From the NCBI GenBank assembly GCA_018260425.1, contig JAGLBD010000024.1:1-49094 (forward strand): a DNA stretch of 49,094 nucleotides, written 5' to 3'. This DNA is from Pseudogulbenkiania sp. (GTDB lineage Bacteria; Pseudomonadota; Gammaproteobacteria; Burkholderiales; Chromobacteriaceae). Positions 39,748 through 49,045 of this stretch are shown in pieces. The position numbers and the translations under genes were made by a program. The stretch's first letter is position 1, and the number at the start of each line of letters is the position of its first letter. The notes under the pieces are model-generated. The model was not told where the DNA came from and ran no database searches. It saw only the letters and a program-made list of their open reading frames with translations.

Positions 39748-40731
39748 ATGAGTGCCAGTATCAAGGATGTGGCACGTGAGGCCGGCGTATCGGTAGCGAC
39801 CGTGTCTCGTGTGCTGGGCAATGGTCCGGTCAGTGATGCCCTGCGGTTGCGGGTCAACAAAGCCATCGAAGTCACCGGTTATCGTCCGAATCTTTCGGCG
39901 CGCCGGTTGCGCTCTCAGCATAGCCAAACGATCGGATTGATCGTGTCCGATATCCGCAACACATTTTTTACTTCGGTAAGCCGTGCCGTTGAAGATGCCG
40001 CCTATCAAGCCGGATTACGGGTCATTTTGTGCAATACCGATGAAAACCCGGATCGCGAAGCCATGTATCTGCGCTTGATGCAGGAAGAGCGAGTGACTGG
40101 CGTGATCTTCGCGCCGACACGGGAAACGGCATTGCGCCGTGATCTCGATACGCTGGGGTTTCCGGTGGTATTGATCGACCGTGCCGGACCTCAGTCCACT
40201 GTCGATGCGGTCGTGCTGGACAATGCCGAAGCCGCCGCGCAATTGGTCGATCATCTGGTGCAGCAGGGCTATCGCCGGATTGGCGGTTTGTTTGGCAACA
40301 CCAGTACCACCGGTCGCGAACGCCATGAGGGCTTTGTGGCGGCGATGCAGCGTCACGGCCTGAAAGGCGAGGCCAGGTTTATTGCCCCTACGGCGCAGGC
40401 GGCCACCGAAGCGACCGAGGCCTGGCTTGCCGACCCGGACAAGCCGGATGCGCTGGTCGCCAGTAACGGCCAACTGTTGCTGGGGGCTTTGCGGGCCGTG
40501 CGGGAGTCCGGTCTGGCGCTACCCGATGATCTGGCGCTGTGCGGATTCGATAATGAAAGCTGGACGGAGGTCGCCTTTCCGGCGTTGACGGTGATAGAAC
40601 AGCCGGTGTTGGAAATCGGTCGTTCGGCAATGGCGTTGTTGATGGATCGTCTGGCGGATGCCTCGCGTACACCACGCAAGGTGGTTTACCCGGGTTTGCT
40701 GCGGGAAAGAGGGTCGACGGCTAAAAAATAA
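39748..40731 (+). CDS. fruR: LacI-family regulator of fructose utilisation (FruR/Cra-like)
   Basis: A 327-aa repressor. The N-terminal helix-turn-helix is SIKDVAREAGVSVATVSRVLGNG with the hinge helix YRPNLSARRLRSQ. A periplasmic-binding-protein-like sensor domain follows (TIGLIVSDIRNTFFTSVSRAVEDAA ... CGFDNESWTEVAFPALTVIEQP). Divergent position from fruBKA, with dyads between, makes it the probable local regulator, responding to fructose-1-phosphate or -bisphosphate as in other FruR proteins. ATG 39748 is chosen over 39736 because the latter lies within a palindrome and neither has a strong ribosome site. Confidence 0.85.
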   Translation: MSASIKDVAREAGVSVATVSRVLGNGPVSDALRLRVNKAIEVTGYRPNLSARRLRSQHSQTIGLIVSDIRNTFFTSVSRAVEDAAYQAGLRVILCNTDENPDREAMYLRLMQEERVTGVIFAPTRETALRRDLDTLGFPVVLIDRAGPQSTVDAVVLDNAEAAAQLVDHLVQQGYRRIGGLFGNTSTTGRERHEGFVAAMQRHGLKGEARFIAPTAQAATEATEAWLADPDKPDALVASNGQLLLGALRAVRESGLALPDDLALCGFDNESWTEVAFPALTVIEQPVLEIGRSAMALLMDRLADASRTPRKVVYPGLLRERGSTAKK

Positions 40732-40757
40732 TACCGCCTTCCGGGGTGGAAGGCGGT
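40723..40757 (-). terminator. Intrinsic terminator of purB
   Basis: Minus strand ACCGCCTTCC-ACCCC-GGAAGGCGGT followed by ATTATTTTTT. It overlaps the regulator's stop codon and may also slow plus-strand transcription. Confidence 0.85.
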
Positions 40758-40767
40758 GCGGGGTGCA

Positions 40768-42159
<1,392 letters not shown>

Positions 42160-42211
42160 TTACACTAGAAATACCTGCGCGGAACCGGAGTCTGCCCGGT
42201 CCCGGTCATCC

Positions 42212-43564
42212 TTACATGCCCGGCATCATGCCCTTCATGCCGCGCATCATCTTCATCAGTCCGCCTTTGGAGAACTGCTTCATCATCTTCTGCATCTGCT
42301 CGAACTGGTTGAGCAGTTTGTTGACTTCCTGAACCGTAACACCCGAGCCCGTCGCAATACGACGCTTGCGGCTGGCTTTGATCAGTTCCGGCTTGCGGCG
42401 CTCTTCCGGAGTCATCGAATTAATGATGCCTTCAAGGCGTGCCATGGCTTTTTCGGCTTCGGCGCCCTGAATGCCCTTGGCCATCTGACCAATCTGGCCG
42501 GGCATCTTTTCCAGAAGATTGCTCATGCCGCCCATCTTCTTCATCTGCTGCATCTGGGACTTGAAGTCCTCGAGATCGAAGCCTTTGCCCGACTTGAGCT
42601 TTTTGGCCATCTTGGCCGCTTCGTCCTCGTCGATGCCTTTCTGCACTTCCTCGATCAGCGACAGTACGTCGCCCATGCCGAGAATACGGCTGGCCAGACG
42701 ATCCGGATGGAAGGGTTCGAGGCCGGTCAGCTTTTCACCGACACCAAGGAATTTGATCGGCTTGCCGGTGACATGGCGGACCGACAGCGCAGCGCCTCCG
42801 CGCGAGTCACCGTCCATCTTGGTCAGAATCACGCCGGTCAGCGGCAGTGCATCATTAAATGCACGTGCGGTGTTGACGGCATCCTGACCTTGCATCGCAT
42901 CGACCACGAACAAGGTTTCAATCGGGTTGAGTGCCGCATGCAGGGCCTGGATTTCCTGCATCATCGCTTCATCGATCGCCAGTCGACCGGCGGTGTCTAC
43001 CATCAGAACGTCGAAATAGTGGCGACGTGCATGGTCCAGCGCCGCCATGGCGATATCAACCGGTTTTTGCGATCCTTCCGACGGGAAAAACTCGACGCCA
43101 ACCTGCTCGGCCAGCAGCTTGAGCTGCTCGATGGCCGCCGGGCGGTAAACGTCGGCAGAAACAACCAGAATCTTTTTCTTCTGGGTTTCCTTCAGCCATT
43201 TGGACAGTTTGCCGACCGTGGTGGTTTTACCGGCACCTTGCAAACCGGCCATCAGTACAATGGCGGGGGGGACGGCGGCCAGATTCAGGGCGTCATTCTT
43301 TTCGCCCATGACCCGGGTCAGTTCTTCATTGACAACACCGACCAGGGCTTGCCCCGGGGTGAGACTGCCCATGACTTCCTGGCCAAGCGCACGTTCCTTG
43401 ACCTGGGTAATAAGGCTTTTGACCACGGGCAGCGCCACGTCGGCCTCCAGCAACGCCATGCGAACTTCGCGCATGGCGTCCTGAATATTGGTTTCTGTCA
43501 GTCGAGCCTGTCCGCGCAGCGTCTTGAGGACGCCGGAGAGGCGGCTGGTGAGGTTATCAAGCAT
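42212..43564 (-). CDS. ffh: Signal recognition particle protein Ffh
   Basis: A 450-aa SRP54 GTPase that targets nascent membrane proteins with 4.5S RNA and FtsY. The N-domain (about 1-90) is followed by the G-domain with GLQGAGKTTTVGKL (G1), VDTAGR (G3) and TKMD (G4). The methionine-rich M-domain (about 300-450) contains the RNA-binding GSGVTVQEVNKLLNQFEQM and ends in MKMMRGMKGMMPGM. AAGGA precedes ATG. It diverges from the CcsA-like gene, a common neighbour pair. Confidence 0.97.
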   Translation of the reverse strand: MLDNLTSRLSGVLKTLRGQARLTETNIQDAMREVRMALLEADVALPVVKSLITQVKERALGQEVMGSLTPGQALVGVVNEELTRVMGEKNDALNLAAVPPAIVLMAGLQGAGKTTTVGKLSKWLKETQKKKILVVSADVYRPAAIEQLKLLAEQVGVEFFPSEGSQKPVDIAMAALDHARRHYFDVLMVDTAGRLAIDEAMMQEIQALHAALNPIETLFVVDAMQGQDAVNTARAFNDALPLTGVILTKMDGDSRGGAALSVRHVTGKPIKFLGVGEKLTGLEPFHPDRLASRILGMGDVLSLIEEVQKGIDEDEAAKMAKKLKSGKGFDLEDFKSQMQQMKKMGGMSNLLEKMPGQIGQMAKGIQGAEAEKAMARLEGIINSMTPEERRKPELIKASRKRRIATGSGVTVQEVNKLLNQFEQMQKMMKQFSKGGLMKMMRGMKGMMPGM

Positions 43565-43598
43565 CAGTCGTCCTTACTGTCTGCCAACGCGATGCGGG

Positions 43599-43627
43599 TT
43601 GGTGTAGACTTTCAAACTATCTATTTT
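43599..43627 (+). promoter_or_regulatory. Candidate promoter of the CcsA-like gene
   Basis: TTGGTG (43599-43604), 17-bp spacer, TATTTT (43622-43627), 48 bp before the ATG at 43676. Confidence 0.4.
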
Positions 43628-43675
43628 ACACGAGCTGACGGGCAAAAACCCGGCATCAATGTCGAAACTCAACTT

Positions 43676-44497
43676 ATGACGAATTCACTGTTCGTACTGA
43701 CCCTCCTGTTGATGGTCTCCTATAGCGGGATTTCCTGGCACGTTTTTCATTTCAGTCAGGCATCGACGGTCTCTGCGCGCAATCTCGGCCGCGAGCAGGC
43801 TGTGCTTGGGCTGGTGTTGCTTTTCCACGCCTTTGCCGTGCTGGCACCCGTCATGGATGCCACGGTGTTGTCGATCGGGGTAGGGCGAGCGCTGGCCATC
43901 ATGGCCTGGCTCATGCTGCTGATTTACTGGACGGCCTCATTCTTTTACCGGGTAGACGGGCTGCAGTTGTTCTTGATGCCGCTCGCCGTGCTGACGCTGG
44001 GATTCTCCATTATTTTCCCCGGTTACCACGTGGTGCCGGATGCCGGCAATCCCGCGTTCTTGCTGCACATTCTGGTGTCAATGCTGGCGTATAGCCTGTT
44101 TGCCATCAGCGCCATGCTGGCTATCCTGATGCTGGTCATGGAGCGTGCACTGCATAGCAAACGCCAAACCCCGCTCATTCGCCAATTGCCGCCGCTGCTT
44201 TCTCTGGAAAAAATGATGTTCCAGGTGCTGGGGGTGGGCTTCATCCTGCTGACCGTGACCTTGTTGAGCGGCGTGGTGTTTTCCGAGAGTGTGCTGGGCA
44301 AACCGGCCGCCCTGACCCACAAGACGGTGTTCGGGGTCATTTCCTGGGTGGTGTTCGGCGGCTTGTTGCTGGGGCGCAAGTTCTACGGTTGGCGTGGACG
44401 GGTGGCGATCCGCTGGACCTTGATAGGGTTTGTCATGCTGATGATGGCCTATATCGGTAGCAAGATGGTGCTGGAGCTGATCCTGCACCGTCCCTGA
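43676..44497 (+). CDS. CcsA/YpjD-like cytochrome c assembly membrane protein
   Basis: A 273-aa polytopic protein with about eight hydrophobic helices (LFVLTLLLMVSYSGISWHVFHF onward). Conserved His residues in HAFAVLAP, HILVSMLAYSLFAISAMLAILMLVMERAL and THKTVFGVISWVVFGGLLLGRKFYGWRGRVAIRWTLIGF follow the CcsA/CcmC-like haem-handling pattern (cytochrome_C_asm family), near an altered tryptophan-rich loop. The start is ATG 43676; the frame continues far upstream only as antisense to ffh. YpjD-type proteins are commonly found next to ffh, and their exact role is unproven. Confidence 0.82.
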   Translation: MTNSLFVLTLLLMVSYSGISWHVFHFSQASTVSARNLGREQAVLGLVLLFHAFAVLAPVMDATVLSIGVGRALAIMAWLMLLIYWTASFFYRVDGLQLFLMPLAVLTLGFSIIFPGYHVVPDAGNPAFLLHILVSMLAYSLFAISAMLAILMLVMERALHSKRQTPLIRQLPPLLSLEKMMFQVLGVGFILLTVTLLSGVVFSESVLGKPAALTHKTVFGVISWVVFGGLLLGRKFYGWRGRVAIRWTLIGFVMLMMAYIGSKMVLELILHRP

Positions 44498-44515
44498 GTG
44501 TTGTTGCTGAAACGC

Positions 44516-44553
44516 GACGAAAGGCTCCCTGGACGGGAGCCTTTCGTCATTTC
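44516..44553. terminator. Shared hairpin between CcsA-like gene and photolyase
   Basis: GACGAAAGGCTCCC / GGGAGCCTTTCGTC, a perfect 14-bp stem with loop TGGAC. T tracts on either side are short, and the hairpin overlaps the photolyase stop codon. It probably serves both convergent genes. Confidence 0.7.
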
Positions 44554-45947
44554 TTGCCGAACAGCAATAAAGCCTTTTCGCGCTGCAGGGCATGATCGAC
44601 AACCGGGAGCGGGTAGTCGCGCCCGACGACAAACCCCAGTGGTGGCTGTTTTGCTTGCCAGGGGGCATGGATATCGCGTTTGCCGAAAGCCGCCAGTTCG
44701 GGAACGTACCTGCGGATAAAGGTCCCTTCCGGATCGAAACGTTCAGACTGGCTGACCGGATTGAAGATGCGGAAGTAGGGCTGGGCATCACAACCGGTGG
44801 AGGCTGCCCATTGCCAGCCGCCATTATTGGCCGCCAGATCGAAGTCCAGCAGCTTTTCCGCGAAATAGCGTTCTCCCCAGCGCCAGTCGATCAATAGATC
44901 CTTGACCAGGAAACTGGCCACCACCATCCGCAGCCGGTTGTGCATCCAGCCTGAGCTATTCAGTTGGCGCATGGCGGCATCGACGATCGGGTAGCCGGTC
45001 CTCCCTTCGCACCACGCTTTGAATAACTCCGGGTCATTATCAAAGGTCAGATCACGGTATTCCGGCTTGAAGCTTTGTTCGGCCACATGCGGGAAGTGCC
45101 AGAGCAATTGCTGGTAGAACTCGCGCCAGATCAATTCCGATAGCCAGGTCTCGGCACCCGGGCCTTGCCCTGCATGAGCCAGTCTTGCCAGTCGGCGTAA
45201 GGAAACCGTCCCGAAGCGCAGGTGAGGCGAGAGATAGGAGACGCCTTTTGTGGCCGGAAAATCCCGCCACTCCGCGTAATGCGGCATTCGTGCCAGAAAG
45301 TCCTCGAGTAGCTGTTCTGCACCATGCTGTCCCAGTGGCATGCGCCGGCTTGCCAGGTCGGTCGGAGCGAAACCCAGCGCTTCCAGCGAGGGCATGTCCG
45401 AAAGTTGACCTTGATATAGTCGTGGCAACAGCGGGGTCACCTCCCACGCCGCCAGATCTTCATCGCGCAGCCGTGCGAGCCAGTTCTTCTTATAAGGCGT
45501 AAAGACGGTATAAGGCTTGCCCGTTCGGGTGAGGATCTCGTCCTTGGCGAAGATGACCTGATCCTTGACGGCGTGGAAGGCAATGCCGTCGGCCGCCAGC
45601 AGGGAGGCAACGGCATCATCCCGGCGCCGGGCTGCCGGTTCATAGTCTTCGCTGCAACAGACGGCCGTGGCATTGAGCCGGCGCGCCAGTGCCGGAATTT
45701 CTGCCACCGGGTCGCCATGAATGACCAGCAGGTCCGACCCGAGTGTCTGCAGCGTTCGTTTCAGTTCATCGACCGCATGCCAAATGAAATCGATCCGGGT
45801 GTCCTGGCGAGGCAGGGCGGCAAGGATGGTGGTGTCGAAGACAAACACACCAATAACCTCGTCATGGTCGCGCAATGCCTTGTGTAGCGCGGCATGATCA
45901 TCAAGGCGCAAATCGCGGCGAAACCAGCAAATGGCAGTCTGTTTCAT
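44547..45947 (-). CDS. phrB: Deoxyribodipyrimidine photolyase
   Basis: A 466-aa class I CPD photolyase that repairs UV dimers using blue light. The N-terminal antenna-binding Rossmann domain begins ICWFRRDLRLDDHAALHKAL. The C-terminal FAD-binding domain contains SELIWREFYQQLLWHFPHV, EGRTGYPIVDAAMRQLNSSGWMHNRLRMVVASFLVKDLLIDWRWGERYFAEKLLDFDLAANNGGWQWAASTGCDAQPYFRIFNP, with the Trp residues of electron transfer. Length is normal. The ribosome site is weak. Confidence 0.96.
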   Translation of the reverse strand: MKQTAICWFRRDLRLDDHAALHKALRDHDEVIGVFVFDTTILAALPRQDTRIDFIWHAVDELKRTLQTLGSDLLVIHGDPVAEIPALARRLNATAVCCSEDYEPAARRRDDAVASLLAADGIAFHAVKDQVIFAKDEILTRTGKPYTVFTPYKKNWLARLRDEDLAAWEVTPLLPRLYQGQLSDMPSLEALGFAPTDLASRRMPLGQHGAEQLLEDFLARMPHYAEWRDFPATKGVSYLSPHLRFGTVSLRRLARLAHAGQGPGAETWLSELIWREFYQQLLWHFPHVAEQSFKPEYRDLTFDNDPELFKAWCEGRTGYPIVDAAMRQLNSSGWMHNRLRMVVASFLVKDLLIDWRWGERYFAEKLLDFDLAANNGGWQWAASTGCDAQPYFRIFNPVSQSERFDPEGTFIRRYVPELAAFGKRDIHAPWQAKQPPLGFVVGRDYPLPVVDHALQREKALLLFGKK

Positions 45948-46322
45948 GTGTGGAATACCGTTAATATATGATTGTGTACAAAATACATATTCGATTTGGA
46001 TGCGTGAATGTTCGTTATGTTGTGGTTTTCTAGTGTGTTTTTACAACACATTGCCAGCTTGTGTTGTTTTTGTCTCTATTTGACAACAGGTTTAGTGTTT
46101 AATTATTTACTTTAAAAACAATTAGTTAGCTGGTTTTTTGCCAAAATAGTGTCTTTTTTCATGTCTGTGGCGGGTGGCGTCTTTTGTATTTTCGCAACGG
46201 TCGCTTTATAGTCCGAGCAGAAATCACCGAACTGTAACGGTGGTGTAAAGAACAGCCTGGGCCGGGTGGCTCGCCACATGGAACCGGGTAGTGTTAACTG
46301 ACTTCGAAAAAGGACCAAAGCG
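45948..46322 (+). promoter_or_regulatory. AT-rich intergenic region with porin 1 promoter and leader
   Basis: Contains a hairpin ACAACACA / TGTGTTGT (46043-46050 with 46060-46067, 9-nt loop) followed by T, terminator-like but with no gene before it on the plus strand. A sigma-70 promoter follows: TTGTAT (46184-46189), 17-bp spacer, TATAGT (46207-46212). The transcript would start near 46219, just before the leader hairpin at 46223-46244. The site AAGGA lies 9 nt before the porin ATG. Confidence 0.6.
46211..46252 (+). promoter_or_regulatory. Conserved porin leader block 1 (5'-UTR hairpin)
   Basis: GTCCGAGCAGAAATCACCG, an 8-nt loop, then CGGTGGT and TGTAAAGAA. ATCACCG can pair with CGGTGGT (one G-U). 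The same block stands before porin 2 with a compensated stem, although the loop sequences differ. Confidence 0.6.
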
Positions 46323-47423
46323 ATGAACAAGAAGCTGATCGCTGTTGCACTGGCAGCTCTGCCGGTTGCTGCCATGGCTGACGTGACCCTGTACGGTACC
46401 CTGAATGCTGGTTTCCAGAACGACAAGGTTACTGACAAAGCATCCCAAAACCGTGTTGAAGACTACACCTCCTTCATCGGTTTCAAGGGTAAAGAAGATC
46501 TGGGCAATGGCCTGAAAGCCATCTGGCAAGTTGAAACCCGTATCCACGCTGATGGCTCCGATGGCAAGAACGGTACTTCCAATGATGGTCTGGGAACCCG
46601 CGATACCTTCATCGGTGTTGAAGGTGGTTTCGGTAAAGTACGTCTGGGTAAGATCAGCAACCAGCTGAACGACCTGGGCCTGGTTGACCCGTGGGCTTAC
46701 AACAGCAACGTCGGTGCTAACGGCCTGGCCGTGTTCACCTCCAACGCTACCCGTCTGACCAACTCGGTTCGCTATGATTCCCCGACCATCGCTGGTTTCG
46801 ACGGCAGCCTGATGTACGGTTTCGGCGAAAACAAAGCTAAAGATGCTACTGGCACCAAAAAGTCCAGCGACATTCTGGGTCTGGGCCTGAACTGGTCTAA
46901 CGACGTATTCGGCGCTCACTACGTTTACCAGAAAGAAATGAACCCGGGCAGCCAAGCCAACGACGTTCGCAAGTCCGCTACCATCCACCGTGTTGAAGGT
47001 ACTTACAGTGCCAACAACCTGTATGTGGCACTGGGCTACCAGAAGGCTCGTGGCTACGACTGGAACACCGAGTTCTCCTCCTTCATGGAGAAGGATCTGA
47101 ATGGTAAGGATGTTGTTAACCACGATGCTGCTACCGACCGTCTGGTTTCCAAGCAAGCTGCCCTGACCGTTGCTTACACCATCGGTGCCATCACCCCGCG
47201 TTTCACCTACGCCAAGGGTTGGGATCAGCATGACAACACCGGCAAGCTGGACAACACCGGCTACCGTCAATACATCCTTGGTGCTGACTACGCGCTGTCC
47301 AAGCGCACCAGCACTGGTGTTTCGTACGGTAACCTGAAGGCTGACAAGGGTTCTTCCCTGGCCAACAACGGTGTTGATACCACCTACAAGACCCTGGGTG
47401 TTCACCTGACCCACAGCTTCTAA
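46323..47423 (+). CDS. Outer-membrane porin 1 (Gram-negative porin, Neisseria/Chromobacterium type)
   Basis: A 366-aa trimeric-type porin. Signal peptide MNKKLIAVALAALPVAAMA is followed by mature DVTLYGTLNAGF, the usual first beta strand. TSFIGFKGKEDLGNGLKAIWQVETRI, GTRDTFIGVEGGFGKVRLGKI, SVRYDSPTIAGFDGSLMYGFGENKAK and the last strand TYKTLGVHLTHSF with terminal Phe (needed for BAM assembly) match the Porin_4 family. Codon use is strongly biased to optimal codons, so expression should be high. Loops differ from porin 2, while the framework is nearly identical; pore specificity is unknown. Confidence 0.95.
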   Translation: MNKKLIAVALAALPVAAMADVTLYGTLNAGFQNDKVTDKASQNRVEDYTSFIGFKGKEDLGNGLKAIWQVETRIHADGSDGKNGTSNDGLGTRDTFIGVEGGFGKVRLGKISNQLNDLGLVDPWAYNSNVGANGLAVFTSNATRLTNSVRYDSPTIAGFDGSLMYGFGENKAKDATGTKKSSDILGLGLNWSNDVFGAHYVYQKEMNPGSQANDVRKSATIHRVEGTYSANNLYVALGYQKARGYDWNTEFSSFMEKDLNGKDVVNHDAATDRLVSKQAALTVAYTIGAITPRFTYAKGWDQHDNTGKLDNTGYRQYILGADYALSKRTSTGVSYGNLKADKGSSLANNGVDTTYKTLGVHLTHSF

Positions 47424-47447
47424 TCTGACTCAGATTACAAGTTGATG

Positions 47448-47474
47448 AAAGGACTGCTTCGGCAGTCCTTTTTG
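47448..47474 (+). terminator. Intrinsic terminator of porin 1
   Basis: AAAGGACTGC-TTCG-GCAGTCCTTT with a T run. Confidence 0.92.
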
Positions 47475-47760
47475 CTTTTTTGCGCCGATTCCGTGTTCTG
47501 ACCCGGCTTCCGGAGTGTCGGGCTGTTGTAAAAAAAGCCTCTCCGTTTTTCTCTGCCTTCCTGCCTCGTTGTTCCTGATTTTGTCATTGTCTTGCAAACT
47601 CTATACATTTAGCATTATGCATGTATTTGTTATATCCATTATTGCAATTGATGACATATGATAATGTCATTTCGATTCCAAAATTGGATAATGATGTTGT
47701 GAGAATGCCTGTTTTTCGAAACACGTATGACTTTATGTCATTTCACAACAGTGCATGTAT

Positions 47761-47802
47761 GTCCGACTGAAATCACCGGGCTAATTTCGGTGATGTAAAG
47801 AA
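47761..47802 (+). promoter_or_regulatory. Conserved porin leader block 2 (5'-UTR hairpin)
   Basis: GTCCGACTGAAATCACCG, a 9-nt loop, then CGGTGAT and TGTAAAGAA. ATCACCG / CGGTGAT is a perfect 7-bp stem. Equivalent to the block at 46211-46252. Confidence 0.6.
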
Positions 47803-47875
47803 GCGCTCGAACGGTATCTGCGGTCTTATGGCAACGGAGAAAGTGACGGGCCAACTCAACGATAAGGATGAGACG

Positions 47876-48991
47876 ATGAACAAGAAGCTGATCGCTGTTG
47901 CACTGGCCGCTCTGCCGGTTGCTGCCATGGCGGATGTGACCCTGTACGGTACCCTGAATGCGGGTTTCCAAAACAGCAAGGTCACTAATGGTGTTTCCCA
48001 AAACCAGGTTGAAGACTACACCTCCTTCATCGGTTTCAAGGGTAAAGAAGATCTGGGCAATGGCCTGAAAGCCATCTGGCAAGTTGAAACCCGTATCCAC
48101 GCTGACGGTACCAACGGTAATTCCGCCAACGGTTCCAACGATGGTCTGGGTACCCGCGATACCTTCGTCGGTCTGGAAGGCAGTTTCGGTAAAGTCCGTC
48201 TGGGCAAGCTGAGCAACCAGCTGAACGACCTGTCCTTGGTTGATCCGTGGGCTTACAATAGCAGCACCCGTTTCGTTAACGACACTGGCTCAGTGAAAAA
48301 TATTGCGGCTAATGGTCTGGGTGTGTTCACTTCCAACGCTACCCGTATGGCCAATGCAGTTCGCTATGATTCCCCGACCATCGCCGGCTTTGACGGTAGC
48401 TTGCTGTACGCTTTTGGCGAAAACAAGGCTAAAGACGTTAGCGGTACCCATAAGTCCAGTGACATTCTGGGTCTGGGGCTGAACTGGTCCAACGACGTGT
48501 TCGGCATTCACTATGTGTACCAGAAAGAGATGAACCCGGGCAGCCAGCCCGATGACGGCCGCAAGTCCACCGCGACCCACCACATCGAAGGCAGCTACAA
48601 CGCCAACAATCTGTTCGTCGCGCTGGGTTACCAGAAGGCCACCGGCTATGACTGGAATGCTGAGTTTTCCAATTGGGTAGTCGCACCAACCCAACGCGTT
48701 TCCAAGCAAGCGGCCCTGACCGTTGCATACACCATCGGTGCCATCACCCCGCGTATTTCTTACGCCAAGGGTTGGGATCAGCATGACAACAAGGTTGGCA
48801 AGCTGGAAAACTCGGGTTATCGCCAGTATATCGTTGGTGCTGACTATGCGCTGTCCAAACGTACCAGCACCGGTATTTCCTATGGTAACGCCAAGTTCGG
48901 CAAGGGTACCACTTACGCTACTTTAAGTGGGAACGAGTGGACAGAGACCACCTTCAAGACGCTGGGTGTGCATCTGACCCACAGCTTCTAA
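47876..48991 (+). CDS. Outer-membrane porin 2 (paralogue of porin 1)
   Basis: A 371-aa porin with the same signal peptide (MNKKLIAVALAALPVAAMA) and framework as porin 1. ATG 47876 has AAGGA upstream; an ATG 16 codons earlier is in the leader and is rejected. The main differences lie in predicted surface loops, for example an insert STRFVNDTGSVKNIAAN (about 127-143) absent from porin 1, and a shorter, changed loop NWVVAPTQRVSKQ. The 5' codons are nearly identical at DNA level, as are the 3' hairpins, so the pair arose by tandem duplication. It ends in terminal Phe. Confidence 0.95.
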   Translation: MNKKLIAVALAALPVAAMADVTLYGTLNAGFQNSKVTNGVSQNQVEDYTSFIGFKGKEDLGNGLKAIWQVETRIHADGTNGNSANGSNDGLGTRDTFVGLEGSFGKVRLGKLSNQLNDLSLVDPWAYNSSTRFVNDTGSVKNIAANGLGVFTSNATRMANAVRYDSPTIAGFDGSLLYAFGENKAKDVSGTHKSSDILGLGLNWSNDVFGIHYVYQKEMNPGSQPDDGRKSTATHHIEGSYNANNLFVALGYQKATGYDWNAEFSNWVVAPTQRVSKQAALTVAYTIGAITPRISYAKGWDQHDNKVGKLENSGYRQYIVGADYALSKRTSTGISYGNAKFGKGTTYATLSGNEWTETTFKTLGVHLTHSF

Positions 48992-49015
48992 TCTGTTTCA
49001 GATTACACGTTGATG

Positions 49016-49041
49016 AAAGGACTGCTTTGGCAGTCCTTTTT
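49016..49041 (+). terminator. Intrinsic terminator of porin 2
   Basis: AAAGGACTGC-TTTG-GCAGTCCTTT with a T run; nearly identical to the porin 1 terminator. It is the probable target hairpin of the intron that follows. Confidence 0.9.
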
Positions 49042-49045
49042 GCAT

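Larger units (their letters stand above)
47424..47875 (+). other. 452-bp intergenic region between the porins
   Basis: Starts with a short AATCTG-ACT-CAGATT hairpin and the porin 1 terminator. It then becomes very AT-rich. It holds the exact 10-mer ATGTCATTTC twice (47664-47673, 47735-47744), each as part of an ATGAC ... GTCAT inverted pair (47651-47670 and 47727-47741). The conserved porin leader block comes next (47761-47802). No gene. Candidate binding sites for a porin regulator; the protein is unknown. Confidence 0.5.
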
